DNA of 64,000 nucleotides from Dugong dugon (taxonomy: Eukaryota; Chordata; Mammalia; Sirenia; Dugongidae): positions 98,358,819 through 98,422,818 of the forward strand of contig CM057471.1 in NCBI GenBank assembly GCA_030035585.1, given 5' to 3'. Below, in pieces: positions 1 through 12,265 of the stretch. Each line of letters starts with the position of its first letter. The first letter of the stretch is position 1. The notes below the pieces were generated by a model. That model saw only the letters and a program-made list of their open reading frames with translations. It made no database searches and was not told where the DNA came from. Made by a program: the position numbers and the translations under genes.

Positions 1-2985
1 TTCTTATCCCCTCCTGCCTTCTAGTCCTTGTCCCTGGACTGCTGTGCCTCATTAGTCCCGTTTTATGAGGCTGTCCAAGCCCCAGCTGAACGGTAAACCT
101 TGGCAGTGACTTCACCACTGAGCTAAAACAGTGTCTGGGGGTCATACCCTCGGGGTTTCTCCAGTCTCTTTCAGGCCAGTAAATCTGGTCTTTTTTTGTG
201 TGTGTTAGAATTTTGTTCTACATCCTTCTCCAGCCTCTGTCCAGGACCCTCTGCTGTGATCCTGGTCAGAGCAGTCAGTAGTGGTAGCGGGACACTATCT
301 AGCTGAACTGGACTCAGTCCGGTGGAGGCCGTAGTGGCTGTGGTCCATTAATCCTTTGGACTAATCTTTTCCTTGTATCCTATTCTCTTCATTCTCCCTT
401 GCTCCCGAAGGGGTGAGACCAGTGGAGTATCTTAGATGGCTGCTCACAGGCTTTTAAGACCCCAGACACTACTCACCAAGGTAGAATGTGGAACATTGTC
501 TTTATAAACTGTGTTATGCCAATTGAGCTAGATGTTCCCCAAGACCATGGTCCCCATAGCCTTCTGCCTAGCAATTCAGTCCCTCACGGAGTTTGGATGT
601 GTCTATGGAGCTTCTATGACCTTTGCTTGTACAAGTTGTGCTGGTTTCTCCAGTATTGTCTACTGTCTTACCCTTCACCAAAGTTATCACTTATCTATTG
701 TCTATTTAGTATCCCTCACCACCTATCTGCTCTCTTGTAACCAACAAAGATTGTTTCTTTTTGTGTGTAAAATTTTTCATGAGTTTTTACAGTAGAGGTC
801 TCATATAATATTTGTCCTTTTGTGATTGACTTATTTCACTCAGCATAATGCCTTCCAGTTTCGTCCATGTTATGAGATGCTTCACAGATTCATCATTGTT
901 CTTTCTCGTTGCATACTACTCCATTGTGTGTATGTACCATAGTTTGTTTATCCATTCATCTGTTTATGGGCATCTAGGTTGATTCCATCTTTTTGATACT
1001 GTGAACAGTGCTGCAATGAATATGGACGTGCGTATGTCTATTCGTGTGACAGCTTTTATTTCTCTAGGATATATTCCTAGGAGTGGGATTGCTGGATCGA
1101 ATGGTATTTCTATTTCTAGCTTTCTAAGGAAGTGCCGTATCATTTTCCAAAATGGTTGTATCATTTTGCATAACCACCAGCAGTACATAGGAGTTCCAAT
1201 CTCCCCACAGCCTCTCCAACATCTGTTATTTCCAGAGTTTTTGATTCGTGCCAGTAATGCTGGGATGAGATGGTATCTCATCGTGATTTTAATTTGCAAT
1301 TCTCTAATGGTTAGTGATCGTGCGCATTTCCTCATGTGTCTGTTGGCCACTTGAATGTCATTTTTGGTGAAGTGTCTGTTCATTTCCTTTGCTCATTTTT
1401 TAATTGGATGACTTGTCTTTTGGTTGTACAAGTGTTGGATTTTCTTGTAGATTTTGGAGATTAGAACTTTGACTTGTAATGTCCAAAATTTTTTTCCCAG
1501 TCTGTAGGTTCTCTTTTTACTCTTTTGGTGAAGTCTTATGATGAGTGCAAATGTTTAATTTTTAAAAGATCCCAGTAGTCTAGCTTATCTTCTGGGGTTT
1601 GTATGTTGTTGGTTATGGTTTGTATCCTGTTAATACTGTGCATTAGGGCCTCTAGCATTGATCCTACTTTTTCTTCTATGAACCTTATAGTTTTTGGCTT
1701 TATATTTAGGTCTTTGATCCATTTTGAATTAGCTTTTGTATATGATTTGAGGTATGGGTTCTGTTTCATTTTTTTGTAGAATGGACATCCAGTTTTGCCA
1801 GCACCATTTGTTAAAAACAGTCTTTTCCCCATTTGATGGACTTTGGGCCCTTGTCAAAGATCAGGTGACTGTAGGTGGATGAATTTACATCTGGGTTCTC
1901 AATTATGTTCCATTGGTCAATGTGTCTGTCGTTGTACCACTACTAGGCTGTTTTGACTACCGTAGCTGTAGAGTAGGTTCTGAGGTCAGGTAGTGCAAGT
2001 CCTCCTACTTTCTTGTTCTTCTTCAATGGAGCTTTACTTATTCAAGGCTTCTTCCCTTTCCATATAAACTTAATGATTAGTTTTTCCATCTCTTTAAAGA
2101 ATGTTGTTGGTATTTGAATCGGGATTGCATTGTATTTGTAAATTGCTTTGGGTAGAATTGTCATTTTCACAATGTTGAGTCTACCTATCCATGAGCATGA
2201 TATGTTGTTTTTCCATTTATTTAGATCTCTTTTCATTTCTTGTAGTAGTGTTTTGTAGTTTTCTTTGTATAGGTCTTTTACATCCCCGGTTAGATTTATT
2301 CCTAGGTATTTTATTCTTTTAGGAGCTATTATAAATAGTATTGTTTTCCTGACTTCCTTTTCATCATTCTCTTTATTGGTGTATAGGAAACCAACTGATT
2401 TTTGTATGTTTATCTTGTATCCTGCTAATCTGTTGAATCTTTCTATTAGTTCCAGTAGTTTTTTTGTGGAGTCTTTAGTATTCTTTACGTATAGTATCAT
2501 ATCATCCACAAACAGGGACAGTTTAACTTCTTCATTACCAATTTGGATGCCCTTTATTTCTTTTTTTTGCCTTATTGCTCTAGTTAGGACTTCCAGCACA
2601 ATGTTAAATAGGAGTGGAGATAAAGGGCATCCTTGTCTTGTTCCTGTTCTCAAGAGAAATGATTTCAGTTTCTCTCCATTACGAATGATGTTGGCTGTTG
2701 GTTTTGCATAGATGCCCTTTATTATGTTGAGAAATTTCCCTTCTATACCTGTTTTATTGAGAGTTTTTATCAGGAATGGGTGTTGGACTTTGTCAAATGC
2801 CTTTTGTGCATCAATTGAGATGGTCATGTGATTCTTTTCTTTCCTTTTAGTTAGGTGGTAAATTACATTGATTGATTTTCTAGTGTTGAACCATCCTTGC
2901 ATACCTGGTATAAATCCTACTTGGTCTTGGTGTATTATTTTTTTGATATGATGCTAAATTCTATTTGGCTAGAATTTTTTTGTTT
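1..2985 (-). mobile_element. L1-A: 5'-truncated L1 retrotransposon, 3' part (runs off left edge)
   Basis: Minus-strand L1 of the same family as L1-B, L1-C and L1-D below. Positions 1-800 are 3'UTR and 801-2985 are the C-terminal two thirds of ORF2. The element stops abruptly inside the RT domain at about 2985, where a T-rich stretch (complement of an A-tail) and the 3'UTR of L1-B begin. The 3' terminus lies outside the window. Confidence 0.93.
801..2985 (-). pseudogene. L1-A ORF2 fragment (reverse transcriptase and C-terminal region), broken
   Basis: Remnant of L1 ORF2p, the endonuclease/reverse transcriptase that carries out target-primed reverse transcription. The longest open piece (2042-2902, 286 codons) holds the RT palm: a [14 protein letters not shown] block and the catalytic YXDD-type motif. 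The motif reads FVDD here instead of the FADD seen in the other copies. Open pieces at 1536-1832 and 964-1383 cover the region before the C terminus, including the cysteine-rich CWRGCGEIGT segment. Frameshifts and stops separate these pieces, and the endonuclease domain is missing through 5' truncation. It cannot encode a working protein. Confidence 0.92.
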
Positions 2986-2989
2986 TTTG

Positions 2990-3240
2990 TTTTTTATATT
3001 TTATTGTACTTCAGGTGAAGGCTTACAGAACAAATAGTTTCTCACGAAACAGTAGTACACATGTTGTTTTATGACATTGGTTAACAACCCCACAACATTT
3101 TAACCTCTAAATTCTCAACCTTTTTTTTTTTTTTGGTGAAAATACACATAGCCAAAGATACACCATTTCAAAAATTTCTACATACACAGTTCAGTGACAT
3201 TGACTACTCTCTTCCAATTGTGCTCTTATTCTCACTTAAG
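2990..3240 (-). repeat. Older-type L1 3'UTR segment at the L1-A/L1-B junction
   Basis: This piece contains a second copy of the L1 3'UTR end (GGTGAAGGCTTACAGAAC near 3016) and then a stretch shared with 30880-31197 (AAAAATTTCTACAT, TTCAGTGACAT, TTGTGCT) that is absent from the neighbouring L1 3'UTR. It is either an internal 3'UTR duplication of L1-B or the remnant of a separate, older L1 insertion. Confidence 0.6.
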
Positions 3241-4182
3241 ATGAAGGCTTACAGAACAAAATAGTTTCTCATTTAACAGTTACTACAAATGTTGCCCTAT
3301 GACAATGGTTAACAATCTCACAACACATCAACAGTATCCTTACTCAAAATTGTGTTCCCTATCATCAGCTTCCTTCTCCCCTTCTGCCTTCTGGCCCTTG
3401 TCACTGGACTCCTGTACCTTGTTAGGCTCATTTGGTTTTACCGGGATGTCCACTCACAGGCTGAACAGTGAACCTCAGAGGTAATTTCACCACTGAGCTA
3501 AAAGGGTGTCTGGGGGCCATACTCTCGAGGTTTCTCCAGTCTCCTTTAGGCCAGTAAATCTGGTCTTTTTTTTTTTTTTTTGTGAGTTAGAATTATGCTC
3601 TACATCCTTCTCCAGCTCTGTCCAGAATCTTCTGTTGTGATCCTGGTCAGAGCAGTCAGCGGTGGTAGCCGGGTACCATCTAGCTGTAATGGACTCAGTC
3701 CGGTGGAGGCCTTGGTAGCTGTGGAGAATTAGTCCTTTGGACTAATCTTTTCCTTGTATCCTGTTCTCTTCATTCTCCCTTGCTCCCTAAGGGATGAGAC
3801 CAGTGGAGTATCTTAGATGGCTGCTCACAGGCTTTTAAGACCCCAGACACTACTCACCAAGGTAGAATGTAGAGCATTGTCTTTATAAGTAGTGTCATGC
3901 CAATTGAGCTAGATGTTCCCCGAGACCATGGTCCCCAGAGCCCTCCGCCCAGCAACTCAGTCTCTTGGGGAGTTTGGAAGTGTCTATGGGGCTTCCATGA
4001 CCTTTCCTTGTACAGGTTGTGTTAGTTTCCCCTGTATTGTGTACTGTCTCACCTTTCACCCAAGATACCACTTATCTATTGCTTATTTAGTATTTCCCCC
4101 CTACCCCTCCCATCCCTGGTAACCATCAAAGATTGTTACATTTTGCGTGTGAACTTTTTCATGGGTTTTTACAATAGAGGTC

Positions 4183-7100
4183 TCATACAATATTTGTCCT
4201 TTTTGATTGACTTATTTCACTCAGCATAATGTCCTCCAGTTTCATCCATGTTATGAGATGCTTCACAGATTCATTGTTGTTCTTTCTCATTGCATAGTAC
4301 TCCATTGTGTGTATGTACCGTAGTTTGTTTATCCATTCATCTGTTGATGGGCACCTACGTTGTTTCCATCGTTTTGCTATTGTGAACAATGCTGCCATGA
4401 ACATAGGTGTGCATATGTCTATTCGAGTGATGACTCTTATTTCTCTAGGATATATTCCTAGGAGTGGGATTGCTGGATCTAATGGTATGTCTATCTCTAG
4501 CTTTCTGAGGAAACGCCATATCACCTTCCAAAATGGTTGTATCATTTTGCAGTCCCACCAGCAGTGCATAAGAGTTCCGATCTGCCCGCAGCCGCTCCAA
4601 CATTTGTTATTTCCAGTGTTTTTGATTCGTGCCAGTAATGCCAGGGTGAGATGGTATCACATTGTGGTTTTAATTTGCATTTCTCTAATGGCTAGTGATT
4701 GCAAGCATTTCCTCATGTGTCTGTTGGCCATTTGAATGTCTTCTTTGTTGAAGTGTCTGTTCATTTCCTTTGCCCATTTTTTGATAGGATTATTTGTCTT
4801 TTTGTTGTAGAGGTGTTGGATTTTCTTGTAGATTATGGAGATTAGACCTTTGTCTGACTTGTACTGTCCAAAAATTTTTTCCCAGTCTATAGGTTCTCTT
4901 TTTACTCTTTTGGTGAAGTCTTTTGAAGACCATAGGTGTTTGATTTTTAGAAGATCCCAGTTATCTAGCTTATCTGTTGGGTTTTGTGTGTTGACGGTTA
5001 TGGTTTGTATCCTGTTAATGCCATGTATTAAGGCCTGTAGTGTCGGTCCTATTTTTTCTTCTATAAACTTTATAGTTTTAGGCTTTATATTCAGGTCTTT
5101 GATCCATTTTGAAGTAGTTTTTGTATACGGTGTGAGGTATGGGTCCTGTTTCATTTTTTTGCAAATGGATATCCAGTTTTGCCAGCACCATTTGTTAAAA
5201 AGACTGTCTTTTCCCCATCTGATGGACTTTGGGCCCTTGGCGAAGATCAGGTGACCGTAGGTGGATGGATTTACATCTGGGTTCTCAATTCTGTTCCATT
5301 GGTCAATGGATCTGTCGTTGTACCAGTACCAGGCTGTTTTGACTACTGTAGCTGTATAGTAGATTCTCAAGTCAGGTAGTGTGAGTCCTCCAACTTTATT
5401 CTTCTTCTTCATTAGTGCTTTACTTATTCAGGGCTTCTTCCCTTTCCATATAAAGTTAATGATTAGTTTTTCCATCTCTTTGAAGAATGTTGTTGGTACT
5501 TGGATCAGGATTGCATGGTATTTGTAAATTGCTTTGGGTAGAATTGCCATTTTCACAATGTTGAGTCTGCCTATCTATGAGTATGGTATGTTTTTCCATT
5601 TATGTAGATCCCTTTGGGTTTCATGTAGTAGTGTTTTATAGTTTTCTTTGTATAGATCTTTTACATCCCTGGTCAGATTTATTCCTAAGTATTTTATCTT
5701 TTTAGGGGCTATTGAAAATGGTATTGATTTCCTGATTTCCTTTTCATCATTCTCCTTACTGGTGTATAGGAATCCAACTGATTTTTGAACATTTATCTTG
5801 TATCCTGCTACTCTGCTGATTCTTTCTATTAGTTCCAGTAGATTTCTGGTGGAGTCTTTAGGGTTTTCTATGTATAGTATCATATCATCTGCAAACAGGG
5901 ACAGTTTAACTTCTTCATTACCAATTTGGATGCCCTTTATTTCTTTTTCTTGCCTTATTGCTCTAGCTAGAACTTCCAGCACAATGTTAAATAGGAGTGG
6001 TGATAAAGGGCATCCTTGTCTAGTTCCTGTTTTCAAGGGGAATGTTTTCAGCCTCTGTCCATTGAGAATGATGTTGGCCATTGGTTTTGCCTAGATGCCC
6101 TTTAGTATGTTGAGAAATTTCCCTTCTATACCTATTTTACTGAGAGTTTTTATCAGGAATGGGTGTTGGACTTTGTCAAATGCCTTTTCTGCATCAATTG
6201 AGATGATCATGTGATTCTTTTCTTTCCTTTTATTTATGTGGTGCATTACATTGATTGATTTTCTAATGTTAAACCATCCTTGCATACCTGGTATGAATCC
6301 TAGTTGGTCGTGGTTTATTATTTTTTTGATATGATGCTGAATTCTATTGGCTAGAATGTTGTTGATAATTTTTGCCTCTATATTCATGAGAGATATTGGT
6401 CTGTAATTTTCTTTTTTTGTAGTGTCTTTGCCTGATTTTGGTATCAGCGTTATGCTGGCTTCATAGAATGAATTCCGAAGTGTTGCTTCCTTTTCTATGT
6501 TCTGAAATAGTTTGAGTAGTACTGGTATAAGCTCTTCTCAGAATGTTTGGTAGAATTCTGCAGTGAAGCCATCTGGGCCAAGGCTTTTTTTTTTTTAGGA
6601 GTTTTTTTTATTACCTTTTCAATCTTCTCTTGTTATGGTTCTATTCAGATTTTCAACATCGCTTTGTGTTAGTTTGCATAGGTAGTGTGTTTCTATTAAT
6701 TTATCCATTTCCTCTAGGTTTTCAAATTTTTTGGAGCATAATTTTTCATAATATTCTTTTATAATCCTTTTTATTTCTGTTGGGTCTGTTGTAATGTTCC
6801 CCATTTCATTTCTTATTTGGGTTATTTGCATCCACTCTTGTTTTTCTTTTGTCAGTCTGGCCAGTGGTTTGTCAATTTTGTTGATCCTTTCAAAGAACCA
6901 GCTTTTCGTTTTGTTGTTTCTTTCTACTGTTTTTCTCTTCTCTATTTCATTTATTTCTGCTCTGATCTTTATTATTTCCTTTCTTCTAGTGGCTGGGGGC
7001 TTTTTTTCCTGTTCTCTTTCTATTTGTTGGAGTTCTGTAGTTAATGTTTTGATTTTGTCCCTTTCTTCTTTTTTCATATGTGCATCTATTGCTATAAATT

Positions 7101-7992
7101 GTCCTCTGAGGACCGCCTTTGCTGTTTCCCAAAGGTTTTGGTATGAAGTGTTTTCATTCTCATTTGATTTTAGGAGTTTTTTGATTCCATCTCTGATTTA
7201 TTCCATTACCCAGTGATGTGTAAGCAGGGTATTATTCAGTTTCCATGTAAGTTGATTTTTTTTTTCCTTGCTCTTTCTATTGTTAATTTCTACCTTGATG
7301 GCATTGTGGTCAGAGAAGATACTTTGAATTATCTCAACGTTTTGGATCTTATTGAGGATTGCTCTGTGGCCTAAGATGTGGTCTATTCTGGAGAACGTTC
7401 CATGTGCATTGGAAAATAATGTGTACTTTGCAGCTGTTGGTTGGAGTGTTCTATATATGTTTATGAGGTCAAGTTGGCTGATTGTGCCCTTTAGGTCTTC
7501 TGTATCTTTGTTGAGTTTCTTTTCAGATGTTCTGTCCTTTACTGAGAGTGGTGTGTTGAAGTCTCTCACTATTATTGTAGAATTGTCAGTTTCTCTTTTC
7601 AGTGCTGTTAGAGTTTGTTTTATGTATTTTGGAGCCCTGTCCTTGGGTGGGTAGATGTTTATTATGGCTATATCTTCATGCTGGATCATCCCCTTAATCA
7701 TTATATAGTGTCCTTCTTTTTCTTTCATGGTGGATTTTGTTTTAAAGTCTATTTTATCTGAGATTAGTATCACCACTCCTGCTCTTTTTTGGTAGCTATT
7801 TGCTTGATATGTTTTTTTCCATCCTTTGATTTTAATAAATTTACGTCTTTGTTTCTAAAGTGTGCCTCTTGTAGACAGCGTATTGATGGATCCTGTTTTT
7901 ATCCATTCTGTCAGTCTCCATCTCTTTATGGATGCATTTACGCCATTTACATTCAGTATAATTACCGATAGGTTTCAGTTTATTGCTGTCAT
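4183..7992 (-). pseudogene. L1-B ORF2 (endonuclease-reverse transcriptase), broken
   Basis: Full-length ORF2 relic, about 1270 codons from ATG (7992) to TGA (4183). Recognisable open pieces in order from the N terminus are 7776-7198 (endonuclease with a DFNTPLS motif, preceded by R instead of the usual G), 7077-6619, 6387-6091, 6081-5575 (RT palm with FADDMILY), 5412-4657 and 4569-4183 (C terminus). At least five frameshifts or stops separate them. A run of about 30 T just beyond the start codon (near 8003-8030) expands an A-stretch of the inter-ORF region. Known role of the family: nicking target DNA and copying L1 RNA. Confidence 0.93.
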
Positions 7993-8436
7993 TTTGTAGT
8001 GCTTTTTTTTTTTTTTTTTTTTTTTTTTTTGTGGTGCTGATGTTGTCTTTGTTCCTCTTTCTCTCCTGTGCTGAATTCCTTTTGTTTGTGGATTTTTTTT
8101 TCATTTCTTTTGTTTTTGTAGGTTTTTTTTTTTTTACTGAGACTTTATGATTTTCCTCTTTATTTTGATGAGTAGGTTTATTATCTTTCTTTGTAGTTCC
8201 CTTGAAATTTACCCATATCTTCCCAGGCTTGAACCAGTCTATTATTACTTGGTATCACCTTGCCTTCCTCTCCATTAGAAGGTTCTATACCTACACCATT
8301 TATTCCCTCTTTTATTGTTCTGATGTTGCTGTCATTTACAAATTAACCTCTCTGATGCCCTGTTGTATTACTTTTGGTTTTGCATAGTCCTTAAGAATTC
8401 ATTTCCTAGGTTGGTATCTGGCTAGTATAATCCTGT

Positions 8437-9497
8437 GTCCTAGATTCAGTCTGTGGTCTGATGTTGTTTGTTCTCAGATTGAAGGACTCCCTTTAATAAG
8501 TCTCATAAGTTTGGTTTGGTTTTTACATAGTCCCTTAATTTATGTGTATCTGGAAATGACCTAATTTCACCATCATATTTGAATGAGAGTCTTGCAGAAT
8601 ATATTATTCTTGGCTGACAATTTTTTTCTTCCAAGGTTTTATATATGTCATCCCATAGCCTTCTTGCCTGCATGATTTCTGCTGAATAATCTGAGCTTCG
8701 TCTTCTTGTTTCTCCTCTGTATGTGACTTTTTGTTTTTCTCAAGCTGCTCTCAAGATTCTTTGTTTGTCTTTGACTTTAGCTAGTGTGATTATGATATGC
8801 CTTGGTGATTTTCTTTTGGGGTCTATCGTATATGCAGTTCATTGAACTTCTTGGATGGTCAACTTTTCATCTTTCATGATATTGGGGAAATTTTCTGTCA
8901 GCAATTCTTCAATGATCCACTCTGTGTTTTCTGTTTTCTTTCCCTGTTCTGGAACTCTGATCACTCACAGATTTTTTTCTTTTGATTGTATCCCACATAA
9001 TTCTCAGGGTCTCTTCGTTTTAATTTGTTCTTTTTTCTGATTTTCCCTCAGAGTTGTATGCAAGTGTTTGTCTTCAATTTCGTTGATCCTGTCTTTCATC
9101 ATTTCAAACCTGTTCCTCAGCCCTTCTATGGCTCTGTCCACTTCTGAAATCTTATTGTTTATCTTTTTGGATTTCTAATTGTTGTTTTTGTAGGATTTCT
9201 AGTTGTGAATTTATTTTAGCATTTTGTTCCTGTATTGTTTTCTTGAATTCTTCCATTTTTTGTCTGTATTTTCCATGAATTTGTCTATTTTTTCCTCATT
9301 TTTGTCTCCTTTTTGCTTCAACTCTTGGATAGCTCTGAATATTAGAGGTTTGAATTCCGTATCAGGTAGTTCTAGTTCCTTTTCTTCTACTGGAAAGTCA
9401 TCTGGTGTTTTATTCTGTAAGCCTACTTTAACTATCTTGTCCGTTATTGTATATGTTTTGTTATTGTCTGCTGTCTTTGGGATATTCAGTAGCTATT
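8437..9497 (-). pseudogene. L1-B ORF1 (RNA-binding chaperone protein), broken
   Basis: Aligns by eye over its whole length with L1-D ORF1. The ancestral start is degraded (ATA where L1-C has ATG), and no long open frame survives, so several frameshifts or stops must be present. Intact L1 ORF1p is a trimeric coiled-coil RNA-binding protein that packages L1 RNA with ORF2p. Confidence 0.85.
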
Positions 9498-10982
9498 TTT
9501 CTCTTTTATTGATTGTAGATTTGTTTGTTTCATCCTGCTTTTTTGTTTTATTTAGTTATGTGTGAGCAGGTGGGCTGTGCCTTCTTTGTTGTTTGCTCGT
9601 CTGTGGGTACAATACTTTTCACGTCATTTTCCAATGGGCAGGGTCAGTCACTAAGGTTCGGTACAGCAGGACAGGTCCAGCTGAAGGGGAGTTGCTGGGA
9701 TGGGTTGTTTATAGCAGATACTAGGACTGACGGAAGGGCTGGGAATCAGTGCAGGGCAGGTTCCGGTAGGCAGTACCTGTGTTGCTTGGGGGTGTGATTT
9801 TCAGTGCGCAGCACAGGTAGGTAGGAAGGAGGGGCAAGATTGTGATGTGTGGAGCTAAGATGGGTATGGGAAAGAGGAGAGAGATGAGAGAGGATTCGGA
9901 GTCAAAAACATACACACAAACAAAAAAGAGTGCTAAGGGAGTTTGCGATTGGAGTGGAGAGATGAGAGACTGAGAAATGGAGAAAAACAAAAATTAAAAA
10001 GAAAAAAGAAAGGGTAAAAGAAAAAAATGAATAAACCGAGTAACTGGAAATGAAGAAAGACAAAAAGGGAAAAAGAGAGAGAAGAAAACAAAACAAAGAA
10101 GAAAACAAACAAACAAAAACCAGAAAAAAAAAATAGACAAGAAAAAAGAAATGCCCTTAGGGATGTCACTGTGCATCTGCGCAGACTAAGTGAGTATCTC
10201 CCAAGCTGCGGGGCACTGCCCAGCCGGAAGAGGCTCCCAAGCTGAAAAAAGAAAAAGAAAACAATCAAACAAATAAATCAAACAGAAAAAATCAGAACAA
10301 ACAAACAAACAGAGAAAGCCCCAGGGATCCCACCAGCGCGACGGCACAGGCCGTTAAGCAGTTCCACAGTCGAGCTGCACCTAGCAGCCCCCTAGGAAGA
10401 AGCAAAGATGGCCACAGAGGCAGGTATTTGAGAGAAAGGAGGGGGAGGTGGTAAGAGGTAAAGAAGAAATCTAAAGAAGCAGAAAAAAGCAACTCTAACA
10501 GCCAACAAATGGCACTCAGGGAGCTGGCCAGTATAGGTGGGTGGAATCCAAGTGACACCAGGGTGAAGACAGTGTTTCCCGGCCAAGAGACTGTGGCCAC
10601 AGGAAGCAGAGGAGGCCGAGTTGGGGTGAAGAAGGGTGGGGGGTGGGAAAGTGTATATCATTGGTTACCAATAGTTCTGTCTCCTGCTGGAAGCTCTGTG
10701 AAGCTGCTTCTGTTACCCCTGTTAGCCGATCTCTGATAGGAGCCCAAGATGGCAGATCTGTGCTGCGATAGCTGATGGGGGACCTCTGCATGTATCTCTG
10801 CTCACTCCCTGTTCTCGATCAGTTTCTTATTCCATTTGGTGCTTGGCAGAGTTCTTTATCTCATTTGATGCTTAGGGTTTCAGGACTGACATGTGGCTCT
10901 GTTTGACTTAGTTTTTCTGATCTTTGCTGTGGAGGGATGTCATGGTTCTTCTGATTATAGTGCCATGTTGCCAGCAAGTCCA
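9498..10982 (-). promoter_or_regulatory. L1-B 5'UTR (internal promoter region)
   Basis: About 1.5 kb upstream of ORF1 in the L1-B sense. It includes a long purine-rich A/G tract on the plus strand (9900-10320) and one copy of the GC-rich block that is tandemly repeated in L1-D (the CTCCCCCTCC-containing segment, complement of about 10340-10460). It ends at the conserved L1 start with a YY1-type site. L1 5'UTRs are known to hold an internal Pol II promoter; activity of this decayed copy is unlikely. Confidence 0.75.
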
Positions 10983-10985
10983 GTC

Positions 10986-11253
10986 AATCTCTTTTGAGAT
11001 ATAAAAGAGTGAAGTGAGCAGAGAGACATGAGGACCTCATACCGACCAAGAAAGCAGCGCCAGGAGCAGAAAAGCTCCAAGATTTATGACAAGGACCTTC
11101 CTTCAGAGCTGACAGAGACAGAAAGCCTTCACCTGGAGCTGATGCCCTGAATTTTGACTTCTAGCCTCCCAGACTGTGAGAGAATACATTTCTTTTTGTT
11201 AAAACCATGCACTTGTGATATTTTTGTTATAGCAGCACTAGATAGCTAAGACA
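10986..11253 (+). mobile_element. Right half of a MaLR-type LTR
   Basis: Begins inside the LTR at CAATCTCTTTTGAGATATAAAAG and ends with AGCACTAGATAGCTAAGACA, the same right end as the complete LTR at 27396-27928. The left half is missing at the junction with L1-B. It may lie to the left of the window if the L1s inserted into this LTR. Confidence 0.8.
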
Positions 11254-11655
11254 GTCACCAACATTGGTAGCTTTGGGTGGTTTCCGAATTTACTACCTCA
11301 AAAACAAGCTCACTTGAAAAAAATGACTGAATTCTCTCCTGAATGGCCTCGTATCATAAAAGGAATGAAATACTGCCTTCAAACATGACTTTGACCATCT
11401 TCTTTGTGAAATAACAATTCTGGCAATATTGTTTCAAGTCTCTCCTGAGCCCATACCAACTGACCCTCAAACATCAATCCTGGTAAAAGGTTTCTCTTGC
11501 TCATAGCAGCAGGATAGTCCTCCCCTTACAAGTCTAGCTTCTATACCATTGTAAGTAGCATTATCTTTGTCCTGTCATTGTCTCTTTTGTCCTTTGACTG
11601 TGGTTCCTGACCATGGGATAGACTTGGGGATTTTGCTTACTTAGATTTCCATGAT
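11254..11655. other. Unassigned non-repeat DNA
   Basis: I see no open frame of note and no confident repeat match. AT-rich intergenic sequence. Confidence 0.5.
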
Positions 11656-12265
11656 AATTAGGGTTTGTAATCAGACAAATTTGGATTCAGATCCCACCTC
11701 CATTATTTACTAGTTGTATAATCTGGGGCAAGTGACTAATTGCCATGAGTCTCAGTGAGGGGCAGATTATCCAATAAGTAAGGTAAGCACGGGCTTACTT
11801 GTGCTTAGTTACTAATCTGTAGTGAGCAATTTCACATTTTTTCACCACATCAAAGATTCTGCTTCTATGTATAGCTGGCATCTATCTCTCTCCCAACCCC
11901 ATAGTGCCCTTCTACAGAATCAATGACTCTTTTCAAATTTACAATCCCTAATGGGGCAGATGACTCGGTAAGCAAAGTAAGCACAGGCTTACTTATGTTT
12001 ACTTACTAATCTGTAGTGAACAATTTCTCATGTGTTTCACTTTGATATGGTATAGTGGAACCCATGTGAAGTTGTTCACTATGGATTAGTAAGCACAAGT
12101 AAGCCCGTGTTTACCTTGCTTACTGGATAATCTGCCCCTGCCACTTTTCTCATCTGCAAATTGAAAGAAGAGTGATTTCTACTTTAGAGGTTGATGTAAG
12201 GGTGTTTGGTTCAGAGTAAATGCCTGAAAAATAATAGCTATTATAAACTATTATTTCTATTACAT
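11656..12265 (+). mobile_element. MIR SINE split by a MITE
   Basis: The left part (11656-11756) has the MIR core (TTTACTAGTTGTATAATCTGGGGCAAG, then GAGTCTCAG). The right part (12141-12265) resumes at TTTTCTCATCTGCAAATTG, exactly where MIR should continue, and ends in ATAATAGCTATTATAA. The hairpin element 11757-12140 lies between them. Confidence 0.8.
11757..12140. mobile_element. hAT-like MITE cluster with three inverted arms
   Basis: The left end GGGGCAGATTATCC and the right end GGATAATCTGCCCC are inverted copies, followed inward by a GTAAGCACGGGCTTACTTGTG-type motif on both sides. A second left-type end sits at 11951-12040, so the region holds two left arms and one right arm. 11951-12140 alone is a nearly complete palindrome with arms of about 70-80 bases. 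No transposase is present. The same termini occur at 25442-25594, where an 8-bp duplication suggests a hAT mechanism. Here the 8-bp flanks do not match cleanly. Confidence 0.75.

Larger units (their letters stand above)
2986..10982 (-). mobile_element. L1-B: full-length but decayed L1 retrotransposon
   Basis: Reading on the minus strand: 5'UTR 10982-9498, ORF1 9497-8437, inter-ORF region 8436-7993, ORF2 7992-4183, 3'UTR 4182 to about 2990, then an A-rich tail. The 5' end matches the start of L1-D, including the YY1-like site (GCCATGTTG on the plus strand, 10962-10970), so the copy is full length at about 8 kb. The outer 3'UTR (2990-3240) resembles an older L1 3'UTR subtype also seen at 30880-31197, and the ATGAAGGCTTACAGAAC block recurs at 3241. 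The exact 3' boundary is therefore uncertain. The right flank is the middle of a MaLR LTR. Confidence 0.9.

Noticed and set aside
2265-2711. 148-codon plus-strand frame with apparent hydrophobic segments
   Set aside because: Antisense shadow of the L1 RT domain; similar shadows recur antisense to the other L1 copies.
8003-8030. Long T-run as a retroposon tail
   Set aside because: It lies within the L1-B inter-ORF region just before ORF2 and is an expanded A-stretch of that region, with no new element boundary.
9900-10320. Purine-rich tract as an independent regulatory element
   Set aside because: The same type of tract occurs at the same place in L1-C, so it belongs to the L1 5'UTR.
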